Part shown: positions 39,755 to 52,640 of the stretch, piece by piece | Layout of the letters: each line of letters starts with the position of its first letter | How positions within the stretch are numbered: the stretch's first letter is position 1 | Source: Glossina fuscipes | Taxonomy: Eukaryota > Arthropoda > Insecta > Diptera > Glossinidae | Assembly (NCBI RefSeq): GCF_014805625.2 | Contig: NW_023998416.1 | Location: 31,869,794-31,933,793, forward strand | Length of the DNA stretch: 64,000 nt | Direction of reading: 5' to 3' | Notes under the pieces: model-generated | The model's input: the letters and a program-made list of their open reading frames with translations, nothing else | Database searches by the model: none | What the model was told of the DNA's origin: nothing | Made by a program: the position numbers and the translations under genes

Positions 39755-40550
39755 CACATAAGTTTGGAGACGTAGAGGGGTTCTATTCAACTAAACATTG
39801 CGTTTTAATTTGCACACTGAGCTCTCTCTTTAAGTAAAGCTAGAGCGATGCTCGGTTGTATCAGGAGCTTAACCTCTCCACATACGCACACCACAAAAAA
39901 GCTATACATGTCCCTGCTTAGACGAATACTTGAGTATGCCTCTATTGTGCGGTCTCCTTCCTATGGGTGTTACGTAGATTCAATTGAACTCTTGTTGTTT
40001 TCCTTTAGGAATTTGGGTTGAGACCCCCTTGTCTCTCTGTCTTCTTATGAAAATAAATTGCATCTGTTATCCTTACCGTCACTTGAGAAACGTAAACTTA
40101 TTCTTAGAATTTCATTCTTAATTAAGTTAATTAATTGTATTATCGATTCGCCGACACTACTTGGTGAGATAAACTTTAATTTCGCTAATCGCTTCTCTAG
40201 GAACTTTATCTACATTAAGCTTAGTCAACGTAAATATGTTTATGAACTGTTCAATTCGTACGGACTTGTTCGCAGAAACCTATCTATCACTTAATCTTAA
40301 TATCGGACTATTTAAAGTCTATCAAAACAACTAACCTTAATATGCGCGGTTTGCCTAATTTGCAATCTTAATATCTCACTATAATTAAAAAATTAACTGG
40401 TGTTGTTCACTGTTATCGGTTGCCAAGCTTCCTCATGTGTGCAATAGTTTATGAGTTCACTCGCAGCGTGGATCGGTACCGATTGCTTCTGTACCTCTGT
40501 GCTAGTTGTGTATGTGCTCTTATTTATTTATACTATTTTTTCTCATAAAA
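39755..40550 (+). mobile_element. 5'-truncated LINE of jockey/I/CR1 type, copy 2
   Basis: This is a diverged second copy of the family at 16.6-17.8 kb, in the opposite orientation. Matching stretches run from GGGGTTCTATTCAAC near 39776, through the AATTTGCACACTGAGC region, to the 3' untranslated part, where TATCGGTTGCCAAGCTT (near 40414) and TGCTAGTTGTGTA (near 40499) are shared. It lacks most of the RT domain, so it is truncated further downstream than copy 1. Its 3' boundary past about 40550 is not clear. Confidence 0.75.
39800..40294 (+). pseudogene. C-terminal polyprotein relic of LINE copy 2
   Basis: The plus strand reads KKLYMSLLRRILEYASIV, then GCYVDSIEL and, after frame breaks, the open part from 40058 with LLSLPSLEKRKLILRISFL, IIDSPTLLGEINFNF, NRFSRNFIYIKLSQRKYVYE and a terminal segment ending at 40294. 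Each block aligns with the corresponding block of copy 1. Stop codons and frameshifts occur before 40058. It is a dead remnant. Confidence 0.75.
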
Positions 40551-42210
40551 AAATTGAAAACAAAAGCTATTGTTTTAGGCAAAGTTGTCAAAGCGGAAAG
40601 TTATTTTTAGGCGACAAAGAGACGGACGATTCCAGCCAAAGTGGTTTAGCTATTGATTCTTATGGGCCTCTTGAATATATTTCTACTTATTGCAATTGAA
40701 TGTAATTTCGCTTTGCATTTAGGAAGATGAAGAATTGAAGAAAAAATTAATATATTGTCTAAAATAATAGGAAAAGAAAAGTATTTTGCTAAAAACACTA
40801 CCACATTCATGCTGATCAAGAATTTCCTTGTTTGCAAGTATAATGCACTTTTCGCTATGTTTTTGAAGCAAAATCTTCAATGCTCTCCGCAGATTATCTT
40901 TTATAATTCAGATAATTCAGAAACAGAGACGTACTGATGCTACCTTATATTAGTTGTTTTCTTCAGTTTTAGCTAAAGATTCTTTTTATAATAATAGCTT
41001 TACTACATTGTATGGACTAAGTTTCCGATGAGAACATATAGCTTAGGTTTATGCTCACCTATTAAGTCGAATTTATGTGAAAATTTTCGAGCATCAATTT
41101 TCTGATTTACGATGGTTTTTTTATTCGCTCGATTCTCTTATCGACCATAACAAAATAAGTTGAGTTTTTTTGGGAATATTTCAGGTTGAAACTCGAAAAT
41201 TCGATTTACAAATTATTTTAAATCTAATTATATAAACAATCCAATTCTTATAAAAGAAATTGTAAAGAAATTCTTTAAAATTTCGTAAACTCCATTGAAC
41301 CCCCTTGCGACACATGTACATGTGATTGCCATAAGGAATTTTCATTATTTTGTTATTTAACACACAAAAATGGCAAAAATATGAATTGATGTTGTAAAAT
41401 AGACCAAGACTTGAACAAAAATTGCACAGCATGTTTTTTGCAAATAAATAGATATTGTGAGTAAAATAAAAATAAAAGTGAAGAGTAAAGCAATTACATA
41501 TAACATAAAAATATAAACGAAACTTATTCACATTTAAAGAAGACAAACAAAGGAAAACAAATAAAAAGCAACTGTGCTGACAAAAGCACCATTTAAATAA
41601 TTCCTTACAAAGGATTTATAATCATCAAAAAGCGGAATATAAATAGGCATACACGCGCACACACGCACATTTGCCAACACTCCGTCGCTATGCATGTGTT
41701 TTATGAGTAAACAAAACTTGTTACGTTGCACTTGTACTCGTATTTAAAACTTACTTTACATACATATTTAAACGTATGTATGCTTATGGGTTTTCGGGTA
41801 TTTATGGTCTGACTCTTTCCCATGCAATGTGCTTACATTGTTAACCGCTAAAGCAGCCAGTTATTTATGCAAAAGCGAAAAAGTAACAAAAACATGCGAA
41901 CTTTTACAAACCACTCGTTTCCGCCTTCTCTGGATGTATATCGCCCACATAAGACTGCCCTATACGAATACATCCTCTTGGCCGGGGATACGTACATGTA
42001 TGCATTCATGCATTTATTATAATATGCCTGTCAATTATTTAAATCTCGCATGCACTCCAGCAACCAGTTTTGTATGCACAATCTATGAATGCGGATGTAT
42101 TTCTTTTACACACACACATATGCACGCATGTGACTATATTACTGTTCATATGTGAGATTTTATGGTAAAGAATTTACTATCGCGTACAATTTATTTAGTA
42201 TGTTTTTCTC

Positions 42211-42252
42211 GTTGTTGTTGTTGTTGTTGCTGTTCTTGCTGTTCTTGCTGTT
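42211..42252 (+). repeat. GTT/GCT-type trinucleotide array
   Basis: Six GTT units grade into GCTGTTCTT units. No coding frame around it suggests a polyglutamine gene. Confidence 0.8.
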
Positions 42253-42372
42253 AAAGAATTTCGCGTTACATTTTTATTTTGCTTACATATATTTTAATTT
42301 CCTGTGCATACTAACCGTCAGGGAGTAGAGATTTTTTCTTTTGCTCATACCGTATCCAATAATAAGAGTAAA

Positions 42373-42410
42373 CCCCCCCCCCCCCCCAAAAAAAAGCAAA
42401 AAAAAAAAAG
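42373..42410 (+). repeat. C15 run followed by A-rich runs
   Basis: Fifteen C are followed directly by eight A and a second A run. It is the longest C homopolymer in the window. Sequencing length error is likely at such runs. Confidence 0.8.
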
Positions 42411-43554
42411 AATATCAGAAAATAACTGAAATTTATTTTCAACGAACAAAGTTTGGGAAAAAAAAATGTTTTGCTGCGTCAACAAGGAGAAAACGAGAAA
42501 ACAACCCTTCAGTAACCTTAACATAATGACTGCTTCATCGTTGAAAAGTCGGGTTAAAGCATCCTTCAAACAACTTTAGCATTTTTATCTTTAAAAAAAT
42601 ATCATTAAAACTTTTTTTCTGCATTTTTAAATTATAGTAAAAATTTAAATTTTATTAATTTTTGTTATTTTAAGCATAAAAATACTACCAATAACGCTCT
42701 ATTTGTACACCTAAATAACAAACCAAGTCCTACGTATACGTGTCACAAATATTTAAAGTAAATCAAATATCACTTATACGTCAATAACTATTGAACATTT
42801 TTCTCCATTCAAGCGTGCTGTGCAGAGCGTGACATAAGTTGCTATATATCCAATAATTGAGCATTTGTCTCTCGATATATTCTTAGGTGTATTTGTGCGT
42901 GTTTGCCTGTGTGCATACAATTTCAACAATTAAATTAAATTTTCAGTTCTATGTTTTTATATATATATATGTTCGACATCAATTACTATATCCATACACG
43001 CAACATAATTTTAGTTCCGCTTATATCGTGCGCTGGCAGCAAAACGATAACATAGAACAACTACCGTTCTTGTGATAACAATGATAATGATCAACATGAT
43101 AATTTTAATGATTTGGGTAAATGTTATTAATGACCATTTGTTTCTTAATAATCCTTAATTTGTTATTTTGCACTCGAAATTCAATTGAAAATATTGACAT
43201 ATATTAAATTAATTACCTTCCAGGCGAAAATAATAACGGATATGCTGTATTTACTGCCACAGCAACAATAATGGTAGTTATAGTAATGAAGTTATTAAAT
43301 TGCCATAAAATTTATGTTTGCACAAAAGAAAAAAAAAGCAAACAGAAAACTATTTTATTCGTATTACATCGAATCGTTTCACAACTACTTTCTTGACTTT
43401 AAGGTAGATATTTTCGTTTAAACACTTGTACAAAATCTCCGCAAATAACATCATCTCTACGTATGTGTGTTATATTTAAGAAACTTACCTGGCTAACCTG
43501 GCTAACCTTTTTTTTAAATACAACACAACTATTCAAATTATTTCCCCCATTCGT

Positions 43555-43760
43555 GTAAGGCGGTGACGGTCAGAAAGCAGTGAGAAGAGAGAAAGACATA
43601 GGGAGATATTAGCTGCACTAGTGAATAACTCTGCTCATGCAATAAGTTTTTTGTCCACTATAGGAAATTCCACTGAACTTAAAACTCACGAGCTGTGAAT
43701 TCGTAATCACAATTGTTACCTACTACTGAGACCACTCATGCGCATCTAACACTAAGCTCC
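43555..43760 (-). mobile_element. Possible SINE, third copy
   Basis: On the minus strand the segment carries GATTACGAATTC (43708-43697), a decayed B-box-like motif, then a body with TTTCTCTCTTCTCACTGC and CTTTCTGACCGTCACCGCC (to about 43560). The copy at 33.2 kb has TTTCTCTTTTCCCGCTTC and then TTTCTGACC in the same order. The match is partial but colinear. A sixth-position G/T difference follows the shared CTGACC. Confidence 0.4.
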
Positions 43761-43769
43761 CAGACCTTG

Positions 43770-46040
43770 TTTATTTGGAATAAAATTACGTTCGGCTTAG
43801 AGTTTATTTTTTATTCTAACAAGATCGATTGCCAAGAAAGAGCAAAAAATTAAGTCGGATATAAAATGTAGACAAACTTAATATACCTGTTGCAATGAAT
43901 ACGAAATTTCTCTGTTATAAGTTTTTGTAATTAATATTTAAAACTTTCATTAATTTCCCTACTCACTACAAACCGCAAATCAGCTTACATTTGTTTCGCT
44001 ATCATTTTCACATTGACACGACTTTCCATATTCACTACACTAAAAGCTTAGATGTGAATTCCGCTGTTTGTTCTCTAGTTGATGGTATTGCGAATCGATT
44101 TTTCGTTTTATTCATTTTGCAGAAAACTATAAAAATGGAATGGAATTCAATTTTTCCATTTTTTTTTTTTAATTTGAATAAAATACAACGAAGCCATAAA
44201 TATTAACAATCATTTATACACAAAAAGTGCATGAACAAACATGTAGCACCTTGCAATGAACTGGCATTAATATGATTTTCCAATCACCGCAGAAAATTTG
44301 TTCGATTTTCAAATAATGCTTAGAGCTATGCGTCGTATCTTCCGATTAATAAGCACATTGTTGATATGTTTTAATCATGCTTGTAGGCATCTTGATGACA
44401 CTCATGATTACGATTAAAAAGAAAGGAAACAAAAGTATCCAAACAAATGAATTTGTGTTCATATTTTTTGTTCAAAAGAAACTTTCAATAACTTATAACA
44501 CTACTATGTTTATGTCTATATCTCTTTGTGGTCAAACAGTGTGACAATTCCATTCGCTCCTTCAGCTACTTCAACTGCACATCACAACCTCCTTTTTGCA
44601 ATTTATCAACCATGCGTTGCATTCCTTATAGCTTATTTTGAGATTTATATTTCAAAATTAATCAACGACTGATATTTATTTTGATGAAGAACAAATATTG
44701 TAGGACTTTACTTTTCGAACTGACAGTACTTCCAAATTTTCCTGCTTGCAGCGCCTTGGCAATCACGACTTTCAATGTGGCTTTCGCGACCTGTTCTTCT
44801 GATATTCACGACTCTACATTTCAAAAATCAAAATCAAAGTTTGATAGAATCCTACGACGTAACGAACGAAAATTGGACGTGGAATTGAAAGAATTTTTGG
44901 GTAAATGTTTATGACACTCATAGATGTAAACATAGATAAATAAAGAAAGTTTTTCATCTTTTTCTAACGCTAAGCTAATTGCCCAAAAGATTTAAAAAGG
45001 CTCGATCCAGTCAGAACATAACCTATCGCCTGCTTTCGTACGTTTAAATTATCAATTTTGAAAATTCGAACAATCTCTCAGAGAATGTGCATGACGTGTG
45101 ACACAGTAACGGTCATGTGGTGAGGTAAATATAGGTATAGAAGCTGAAATAGGGTGGTGGGAACAGCAACCTAATAGGTGTGTCATCAAAACTGCAATTA
45201 TTATGCTTTCATCGACTGAACAGTCACTATTAACTACATTCATAAAGCAATTCTGAACCTCTTCCGGATGTTGCTATCATTTGCATAAACTGAACATATT
45301 TTTACCACAAATAGTACGAGATGTAAAAACTTTATCTATAATTAATATATTTCATATATTAAAAAAAAAAAAAAAAAAAACATGTTTTACTTAGCTTCAT
45401 ATTTCCTTCTCTCTCTCCATACTTTACTTAATGAATGTTCTATTCATTAATATCTAAAAACCTGAAAATTTTATTATCTTAAGCAACAATCATATTTCTA
45501 TGACAGCACTGAAAGTAGTTACTTCATTAAAGACATTTACAAACTTATTAAGTTAACAAATTATTAAAATGAAAAATTCTTCTTCTTCTTATAATAGATA
45601 ATAAGTTTGTAAATAATTAAAGAAACAAAAACTGACTGAAAGCACAAAACCAATAAAGACAGCCCAGCAGAAACGTGTAGATAGACGGAGACGCCCTTAA
45701 ATCAAGAGTGAGACAAAAAGTAAAATAAAGTCTTCATAAAATCATTCCAAACCTAAGCCTTTTAACCGTTAAAGAGGACCATGCTAATGTTTTCATTGTG
45801 CTTTTAAGACCTAAAAATTCGCCAAATCAGTAAAAAAAAATCATTCTTTTTAAGAATGCGTCGCTCATAAACCTATTGCTCGTTGTTATCGTATATTTCT
45901 CGTATTTAACTAAATCCTCTTACGATTCCTAGGATGTTGGACCTATGACTAGATCTAGATCATCTAGATTTATCAGCTTAGAATGCAAGCCTTTAACTAC
46001 TCGGATGTAATTAAGAAATATATACCAAATATTTGACGGT
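43770..46040. other. AT-rich non-coding stretch, no gene seen
   Basis: Only short frames. An A homopolymer lies at about 45361-45380. Confidence 0.5.
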
Positions 46041-46100
46041 TACAAATTTTTTTTTTTTTCGGGTTGCTCCTAATATACGCTGAGACGGTGAAGGTCATAT
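46038..46100 (-). mobile_element. Possible 3' end of a SINE-like repeat
   Basis: The minus strand reads ATGACCTTCACCGTCTC and then, about 30 bases later, an A-run of about thirteen bases. The GACCTTCACCGTC part resembles GACCGTCACCGCC at the end of the 43.6 kb element, and an A-run tail would suit a retroposon. The segment is too short for certainty. Confidence 0.25.
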
Positions 46101-46392
46101 AGAGGATTATAGCAATTTACAGTAAGAAAAGCTTTTCATATTCCCCTGGTTAGTAAGTAATGTTTATTTCGTTGTCAATTTTCTCTTAGTATCTCTCCTC
46201 TTTTTTATTTAATTAGCGCGTAATTTGAAAAAGTAAATAAATTTCAATCAGACATTCTTGTACACCACAGCTGACTTATTCATTCCACTATTTGATCTTC
46301 AGTTCAGATCATAAATCGTGAGACAAGTACTGCTTGATTGTTGCGCTTAAGATTACAAGGATTTAAATTCGGTTTAAAAAGTATAAGCAAAG

Positions 46393-46601
46393 ATTATTTC
46401 TACTTAGTTGGGTGTAATACGAAGTAAAATTCTTATTTAGAACGTAATCCACAGATTTTTCTCCTCTCTTTTTTTAAGCTTTTTTGATGGAAGAAAGTCT
46501 GTCCTCTGAGAAGAGAAAAAAAATTGTTTCTATTTAGTTGGGTTTAGTACGCAATAAAATTCTTACTCTTAGAACATAATCTACTAATTTTCTTTTCTTT
46601 T
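46393..46601 (+). repeat. Diverged direct duplication, about 80 bp, offset 130 bp
   Basis: ATTATTTCTACTTAGTTGGG at 46393 and ATTGTTTCTATTTAGTTGGG at 46523 begin two copies that stay alignable through GTAAAATTCTTA / ATAAAATTCTTA and AGAACGTAATC / AGAACATAATC to a pyrimidine-rich end. The roughly 50 bases between the copies are not clearly similar. Confidence 0.75.
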
Positions 46602-47990
46602 TTCTCGTTTTGCTTTTGTTTTGCTAAAAATCATTCTTCTACGAAACAATATCAAGTTATCTCGCATTTAATAGAAGAAAAGTTTCTTCCGTTTTGTTAA
46701 AATAACAATAACGTTGCTAAAGGGAAACCTTGGAGATTGCTGTCCTTGCATAAAAAGGTAACACGAAAACAAAAAATTGTGAAATTAAGTCAAGAAATTG
46801 TTATTCACATAATTGTGTTATCATAAACTTTCCAAGGTAGAAAATTTTGTAAATGGTTTAAGGTAACTAAACACAGAAAATGAAGTAAAGACGACCGGCT
46901 CGTCGTAAGCCCTTTCGTCCAGCGCTCTTGATTAATTATTATTTAAATATTCATGAAATATTATTGTAAACTGTATTGTAAAACAATATTAAAAACTTTT
47001 TACAATAGACCAGTTCAGCAGCTACATTCTGCTTTCCTATAATTATTCATCGTTTTTATTTGAGTCAATTATTCAATTTTAATAAAAAAATGCTCATTTT
47101 TATTTGTTTCACAGATGTATTTCAGTTTGAAATTCTCAGCAGAGAATAAATGTATTTCACTATGCAATTCAATAAGTGTCATTTGATATATAAAATGTGT
47201 GTGCCATAATAATAGCAATTAAAATATTTGTTGATTGTTTTTTATATCGAATAACGGATTACAGAGCCGTAACTAATTTTGTTTTTGCGTTTGCGACAGT
47301 AGGAAGTTTATCTGAGAAACCTTGTCGCAAGTATGTATTCGTCAAGAATGTGGAATGCTAGGTCACTTTTACACTCTCTACAAACAGTCTCGGTTGGCTT
47401 GTTTAACACCATCTGCGATTTCACCGACAAAGAGTTGAATTTTTAAAATTTTAGAACAGACAGTTGCCAACTTTTGATTACCGACCAACTTTGAGACTGT
47501 TCTGATTTCACAGACTGCCAGAAATATGGTACTGAAAAACGAAACTTGCTCAGAAATAATTGTCAATAATAGAGATTGCACACCGGACACTGAAAATGTT
47601 GTGCAAATAACTGTCAGGTTATTTAAAAGTTCGAAACAAGAAGCCAACTAACAGTCCATGTTGCTGTAGATCTCTAAAACGTACGCAGCTTTCCGTTCTG
47701 TTATTACGAACTAACTGTGGCGGAAAATGCTTTAAAATGAAGAACAAAAACTGAAATCATTAAGGAAAGCAATCCTCGGAAATGGAGCACCAGCTCGCTC
47801 TATGCGATTTTCATAAATTCTTCTTCAAAATCTGATTCATACTAGACTTAATCTTTCTTACTTTTGTCCTCTTGCAAAGCCAATTCTCAGGATTGAGAAA
47901 ATTTAGTTTTATGTACCTGCAAATGAAAAAAGAAAACGAATTATTGAATAAAGTATACGAAGACACAAGTGAAAAAATTTATCATTAAGA
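46602..47990. other. AT-rich non-coding stretch, no gene seen
   Basis: No gene is assigned. A 90-codon minus-strand frame at 47378-47647 has two hydrophobic stretches, but no recognisable domain. Confidence 0.45.
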
Positions 47991-47993
47991 TCG

Positions 47994-48502
47994 TTTTTAT
48001 ACCCTACGCCATCCGTGATTAAGGTATGTTAAGCTTGCGTGGATGACATGCGTCGATAATGCATTACAAAATTCGACTTTGCTCATCAATATAGTTTCGC
48101 CCAATCAGTACAATCAGTCTAATGCTTTCGTAATATTTCCATGAACTTTAACTCCGCTCCTAAAATAATCGTTTTAAATAGAATCAAGACAAGACGCTAC
48201 AATGCTAAGATGTCCACCATTAAATGCCATACATCACCGTATTTAATATAACGACTTTTCAAAATACAGAATTATATGGGAAGTGTTCGAAAAAGTACAC
48301 CGATCCGAACCATTTTCTACAGCATTCGTTCTTGGACCAGAACACATTGGTGCACCAAATTTCACCAAAATATTTCAATTAATTACGACCTGTAAGTTGA
48401 ACACAAGAACGCAATAAAGTCGGACTCAAGTCCTTCTATGCATTGCATAAATACGCCCAAAAACTTAACATATCCTCTTACCACAAATTGCCTAGGGTAT
48501 AA
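47994..48502. mobile_element. MITE-like element with short inverted termini
   Basis: The left end reads TTATACCCTACGCC (from 47997) and the right end reads GGCCTAGGGTATAA-like sequence, finishing at 48502. The reverse complement of the right end is TTATACCCTAGGCA, giving ten perfect terminal bases and two of the next three. Immediately outside, TAAGATCG (47986-47993) and TAAGATCC (48503-48510) form a seven-of-eight direct repeat consistent with an 8-bp target-site duplication. The length of about 509 bp and the lack of a frame fit a non-autonomous DNA transposon. An 8-bp duplication is the size made by hAT and P-like transposases, but the termini alone do not identify the family. Confidence 0.55.
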
Positions 48503-48510
48503 TAAGATCC

Positions 48511-50395
48511 GCTTCAATTTATGAAGAAGTTTTTATTTATGAGCAAAATTTTGTAGGTTGACTGGTTAACCGGCAGCATTATTTAAATTATTATTACTTT
48601 AGGGTCATAGTGTTTCAACTTAAACCATTCTTTTGTCCTCCTAAACATAAGCCCAGAAGGAAACAGTAAATATTTTAATAAAACAAGAAGATATTTAAAT
48701 GTAGTTTATATTCATTTCTAAAATTATTTTTTAATTACATTTAGTAGACTTTGCGGTTCTTTCATAATCGAATAAAAACTATTGTATATTCCTTCTCACT
48801 TAGCCACTTGGCAGTAGCCAAACATTTCATTTGGATCATTTAGAAGAAGAGAAGGAAAAGCAAACAAGAGAGCATATATATATATATATATATGTATGTA
48901 TGATGACCATTATTTAACAATTGAAATAACAAAATTTTAATTGAAATATGCTGCGGTTTATTTAGTTGCTGAGTTTAAGTTATCCGCACCAAGAGAAAAA
49001 AAATGAAAAGACACTAAGCACTGATTTTTGTAGAACTACATAAAAATAGTTAAAAGAAAATTTAAAATAAAAAATAAATTAAATAACTAAAAAGAAAAAA
49101 TTACTTTTAATTGCACAATTTCTCCTTTCTTCGTTTTAATAGAGAATACTGCAATTTGTCATATTCTCCTCGCCTTTGCTATAAATTTCTTTTTCCTCAT
49201 GTCCCGTATTTTTATTTCTTTTCTTTTTTTTAGTTCTTCTATTCTCTTTTCTAAGACTTCTATGTTCTTGGTCTGCTCGACATATCTTAACCACACTACT
49301 ACTAAAGGGCATTTATTTATTTATTTTTTTTTCCCTTTTAAATTTTTCCAAACATTTTGTTGATTATATTCTACACGTAGAGCCCTTAAGTATTCTCAGT
49401 TCACATCATAATTCATCGAAAATATTTCCGTAGAGAGAATCGTGTAAATATCATGTAGTCTCTAGCTGCTAATATAATCTAAATTGTTATATATTTCTTT
49501 TCAAACAATTATTTACAATTAAAAAGAACTTGCCAGGAAAACTAGCATTAATATTCCCTTGAACGGAACTAATTTGCTTTCTCTATTCGATTTGAAGCTT
49601 AACGTAAATAAAATTCATTTTAAATTTCTTATCCCATGCAATAAGGCTGAAAGAAAAGCGTTACGGTTAGCTATAACATATTGCGCAGCCTTGACACCTA
49701 CCGCCTAGAAGCAAACTCACTTAAACCATCAATAGAAATTTTTATTTACTTTTGTAATAATTAATAAAACAACAGTTTTAGGAGGAAGCGTATGAAAAAT
49801 AGAAATCCTAAGCGTCACGTAATTTAAAAGCTAAAGTCAAAGTGAAGAAGCATACAAGAAAGCTTCAGCAAGAAAACTGCAACATATCTAAAAATTAATA
49901 TTTCGAATAACTTTCAATTTCTAGTCGTACCCAATATAGCAATCAAGGGATTGCGAACACATGAAGTGAAAATCTGACCATTTTTAGTTTTACGAATTGA
50001 ACACTAATAACCTCAGTTGATTTGCACTCACTTGTGTTTCATATAAAAAAATTTTATTAAAAATACTTGGTTGCGTCCACACGACAGCAATACAGCAACT
50101 CGTGCGAAAACCAACCGAACGTTTGGTGACAATGTTGTGTTTGTGACAAATTTAATTGGGATTCCTGGTTAATGAATGTATTCTTTTGTATTGTATTGTA
50201 TTCCGCTTCCGTTCTTTTTCTTTTATTCTATTCATTTATCGTAAGGTTGTGAATGAATGTGAAGGAAATGCAGTAAAAACAAATACGAAAACCTTATTCG
50301 CTCTACGGCGAGACATCAACACCCATAACGGTAAACTTGCCACAAACTTTTAAAACTGGTCAGTGGAGATACAAGCTTTTTGTTCGACTTCAATT
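48511..50395. other. AT-rich non-coding stretch, no gene seen
   Basis: A TA/TATG microsatellite lies at 48873-48903. Otherwise there are short frames and T- or A-rich patches. Confidence 0.5.
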
Positions 50396-50402
50396 TTCTA
50401 AA

Positions 50403-50480
50403 CGACAGACGAGGGCAGGCAGGTAGGGTAAAATCGATTCAAAAACTCTAGCTGATCATGTACACACATCCATTTAGATC
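50403..50480 (+). mobile_element. Possible fragment of the 26-kb-type repeat
   Basis: CAGACGAGGGCAGGCAGG, AAATCGATTCA, and CTGATCATGTACACACATC follow one another in the order seen in GACGGACA-type dispersed repeats. Sequence agreement with the 26 kb copy is limited to short words, chiefly AAATCGATT. Confidence 0.25.
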
Positions 50481-50484
50481 TTGC

Positions 50485-52640
50485 GCAATATCTTATTTCT
50501 AAATACTAGCAGCTGGCAGACTGAAAACTTAGCGTTAGAAAACGCCATCCTATGGCAGGAACTACAATAATTGCAACATATATTATGCGAATTGTATGCG
50601 TATCCGAACGAAACCATTTCGCGTGGAACTCTTGTGTACATTTTTGCGAATTTCTGCCGTTAAGAGATGAGACTATGGCGTTGGTAGGAAATCATATCGT
50701 ATCAATGTATTCGAACTTGACTTGGCAACAGTTCGCTACGTGATTGCCTTCGTAACCGAACGAAGCTTATTTACTTTAATTTTTGAGCAACTTTCAGTCT
50801 TTGTTCACTTTATAGACATATACCTCACATTTATATGACACGATTGGTGATTATCATCATATAAAACACGTAGGGTTTGTTTGTAATTGCCAAAGAAAAA
50901 AAAAGAAAATACCGTTACATTTTTTAAAATTCCGATACACAGAGGTGCGACTACATCTTAGTACGTAAGGTAATCAAATTTGTTGAAAAATTAAAGACAT
51001 AAAGGAAACAAAGAAATTTCGCAAAAGTCTTTTAAAACTTCAGCAAACTTATTTATTTCTCATATTATGGCTTGATATATATATATATATATATACTTTG
51101 CTTATTTCAATTCTCTTCTTCCACAATTTCTAATACGATTACAGTGTGTTGGTTTTCTTTTTTTTAACAAATTCAATGAAAATGCATCGTAACAGTAAGA
51201 GTCGGTAAAATCGTTGAATTCTCAATACTTGCCTATCGCTATTTACCTTCCCACTTGCCGGCTTGCACTTAAACGCATCACATCTACATCCACGCGCTCA
51301 TATTTAATAGACGTAAACCAGAAATGAACTCGCAACAACAACAACAACAACAACAAACTTTAACACAATTGTTTACGTGCAAGCGTAATAATATTTGACT
51401 AAAGAAAAACAGCAAAACATTTAGTGTTAGATCTGCTGTTGCTCTATGGCACGTAAGTTATTGTCAGCCGACAACAACAACAACAACAACAAAAGAAAAA
51501 AAAATAAACTGACTATTAAGAATGCACTGAACGCAACGAAGCATACAAAACGACACATGTTCCTGTTTAAACAAACGGACAATAAAATAGTTGCTATGTC
51601 TTACATCCGCGCAGGCATAAACATAAATACCTGCATGAATGTATAGATACGTGTATCGTAACGAAAGAATGTGAATTGGTTACGAGCCCGGACAGAGAAT
51701 AGATGCATGTGTAACGCTGAATAGATTAACAATCGCTAACTAAAGTGCCAACACGTTGATGTGATACACTGCATACTTACAAGCACACTCACTCACTATT
51801 GTTTATCTGCTAAAATGTAGTGATAATAACAGCTGGAAGATGATAACACAATCTACTCAGCTTTACACAACCTGAAAACGCGCTGAGAACTATTATGTTG
51901 TCGACGTATTTGTAGTTATAGTAATGGAGCTGAAGCAATAACAACAGCAATAACAACAATAACAAGGAACATATAACATTACTTACTATAAATGCTGAAT
52001 GCACGTGTAGACCACTGTATATGTAATTATGTATGCTTGTATGAAAGACTAGGAATACATGTAATTATGATCACGTACACAGGATGGCTGAAGGTATTCA
52101 CCGACATGGTCAAACTTGCCAACGTAGTCAACAACCCACGATGTGCGGTATTTAAACACACATGCTCATATTATGTATAACAAATTGTTGCTGTACGCTT
52201 TATACACTACAAGTTATTAATAAAATTCTACTAGAAATACAAGTGCATTGAATCCCTTGCCCAGTCGGGTGACAACTTCTGTCTGAAAGCTAAACTATTC
52301 CAGTTTGCAAATCTCAGAAGATTGATTAATCATTAAATTCGCTCCAAAGGTACAAAAAATAAGTTTTTAGGTTTCGAGGCACAGGGTTAGAGAGTAGAAA
52401 CGTTTTAATGGAATCTTCTTTTTAAATCACTTTTTCCTGTCCCTCCCATCTACATCAACTTTAAGCAAGGCCGAGAGAAATTTTGGTATCTTGGTCCATT
52501 CTAGTTTTCATAGCAAAGAGAAGGATGTTCTTTCTCCTCACATTTATCTTAATGTAGCTCTCGGCAGTCTTACGATTGACTGACGTCGAACTGTCGCAAT
52601 CGCCTATTTAGAGAGAATTTAGGAGAGCACTTGGCCTTAC
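50485..52640. other. AT-rich non-coding stretch, no gene seen
   Basis: CAA arrays lie at 51332-51357 and 51469-51492, an imperfect CAA/TAA tract at about 51930-51965 and a short TA array near 51077-51094. None is in a coding context. Confidence 0.5.

Larger units (their letters stand above)
40560..43550. other. AT-rich non-coding stretch, no gene seen
   Basis: No gene is recognisable. A GTT/GCT trinucleotide array lies at 42211-42252 and a C-run followed by A-runs at 42373-42410. A 9-bp tandem duplication, CTGGCTAAC twice, lies near 43490-43507. Confidence 0.5.

Noticed and set aside
42165..42260. Polyglutamine or polyvaline coding repeat
   Set aside because: The trinucleotide array is not inside a longer supported frame.
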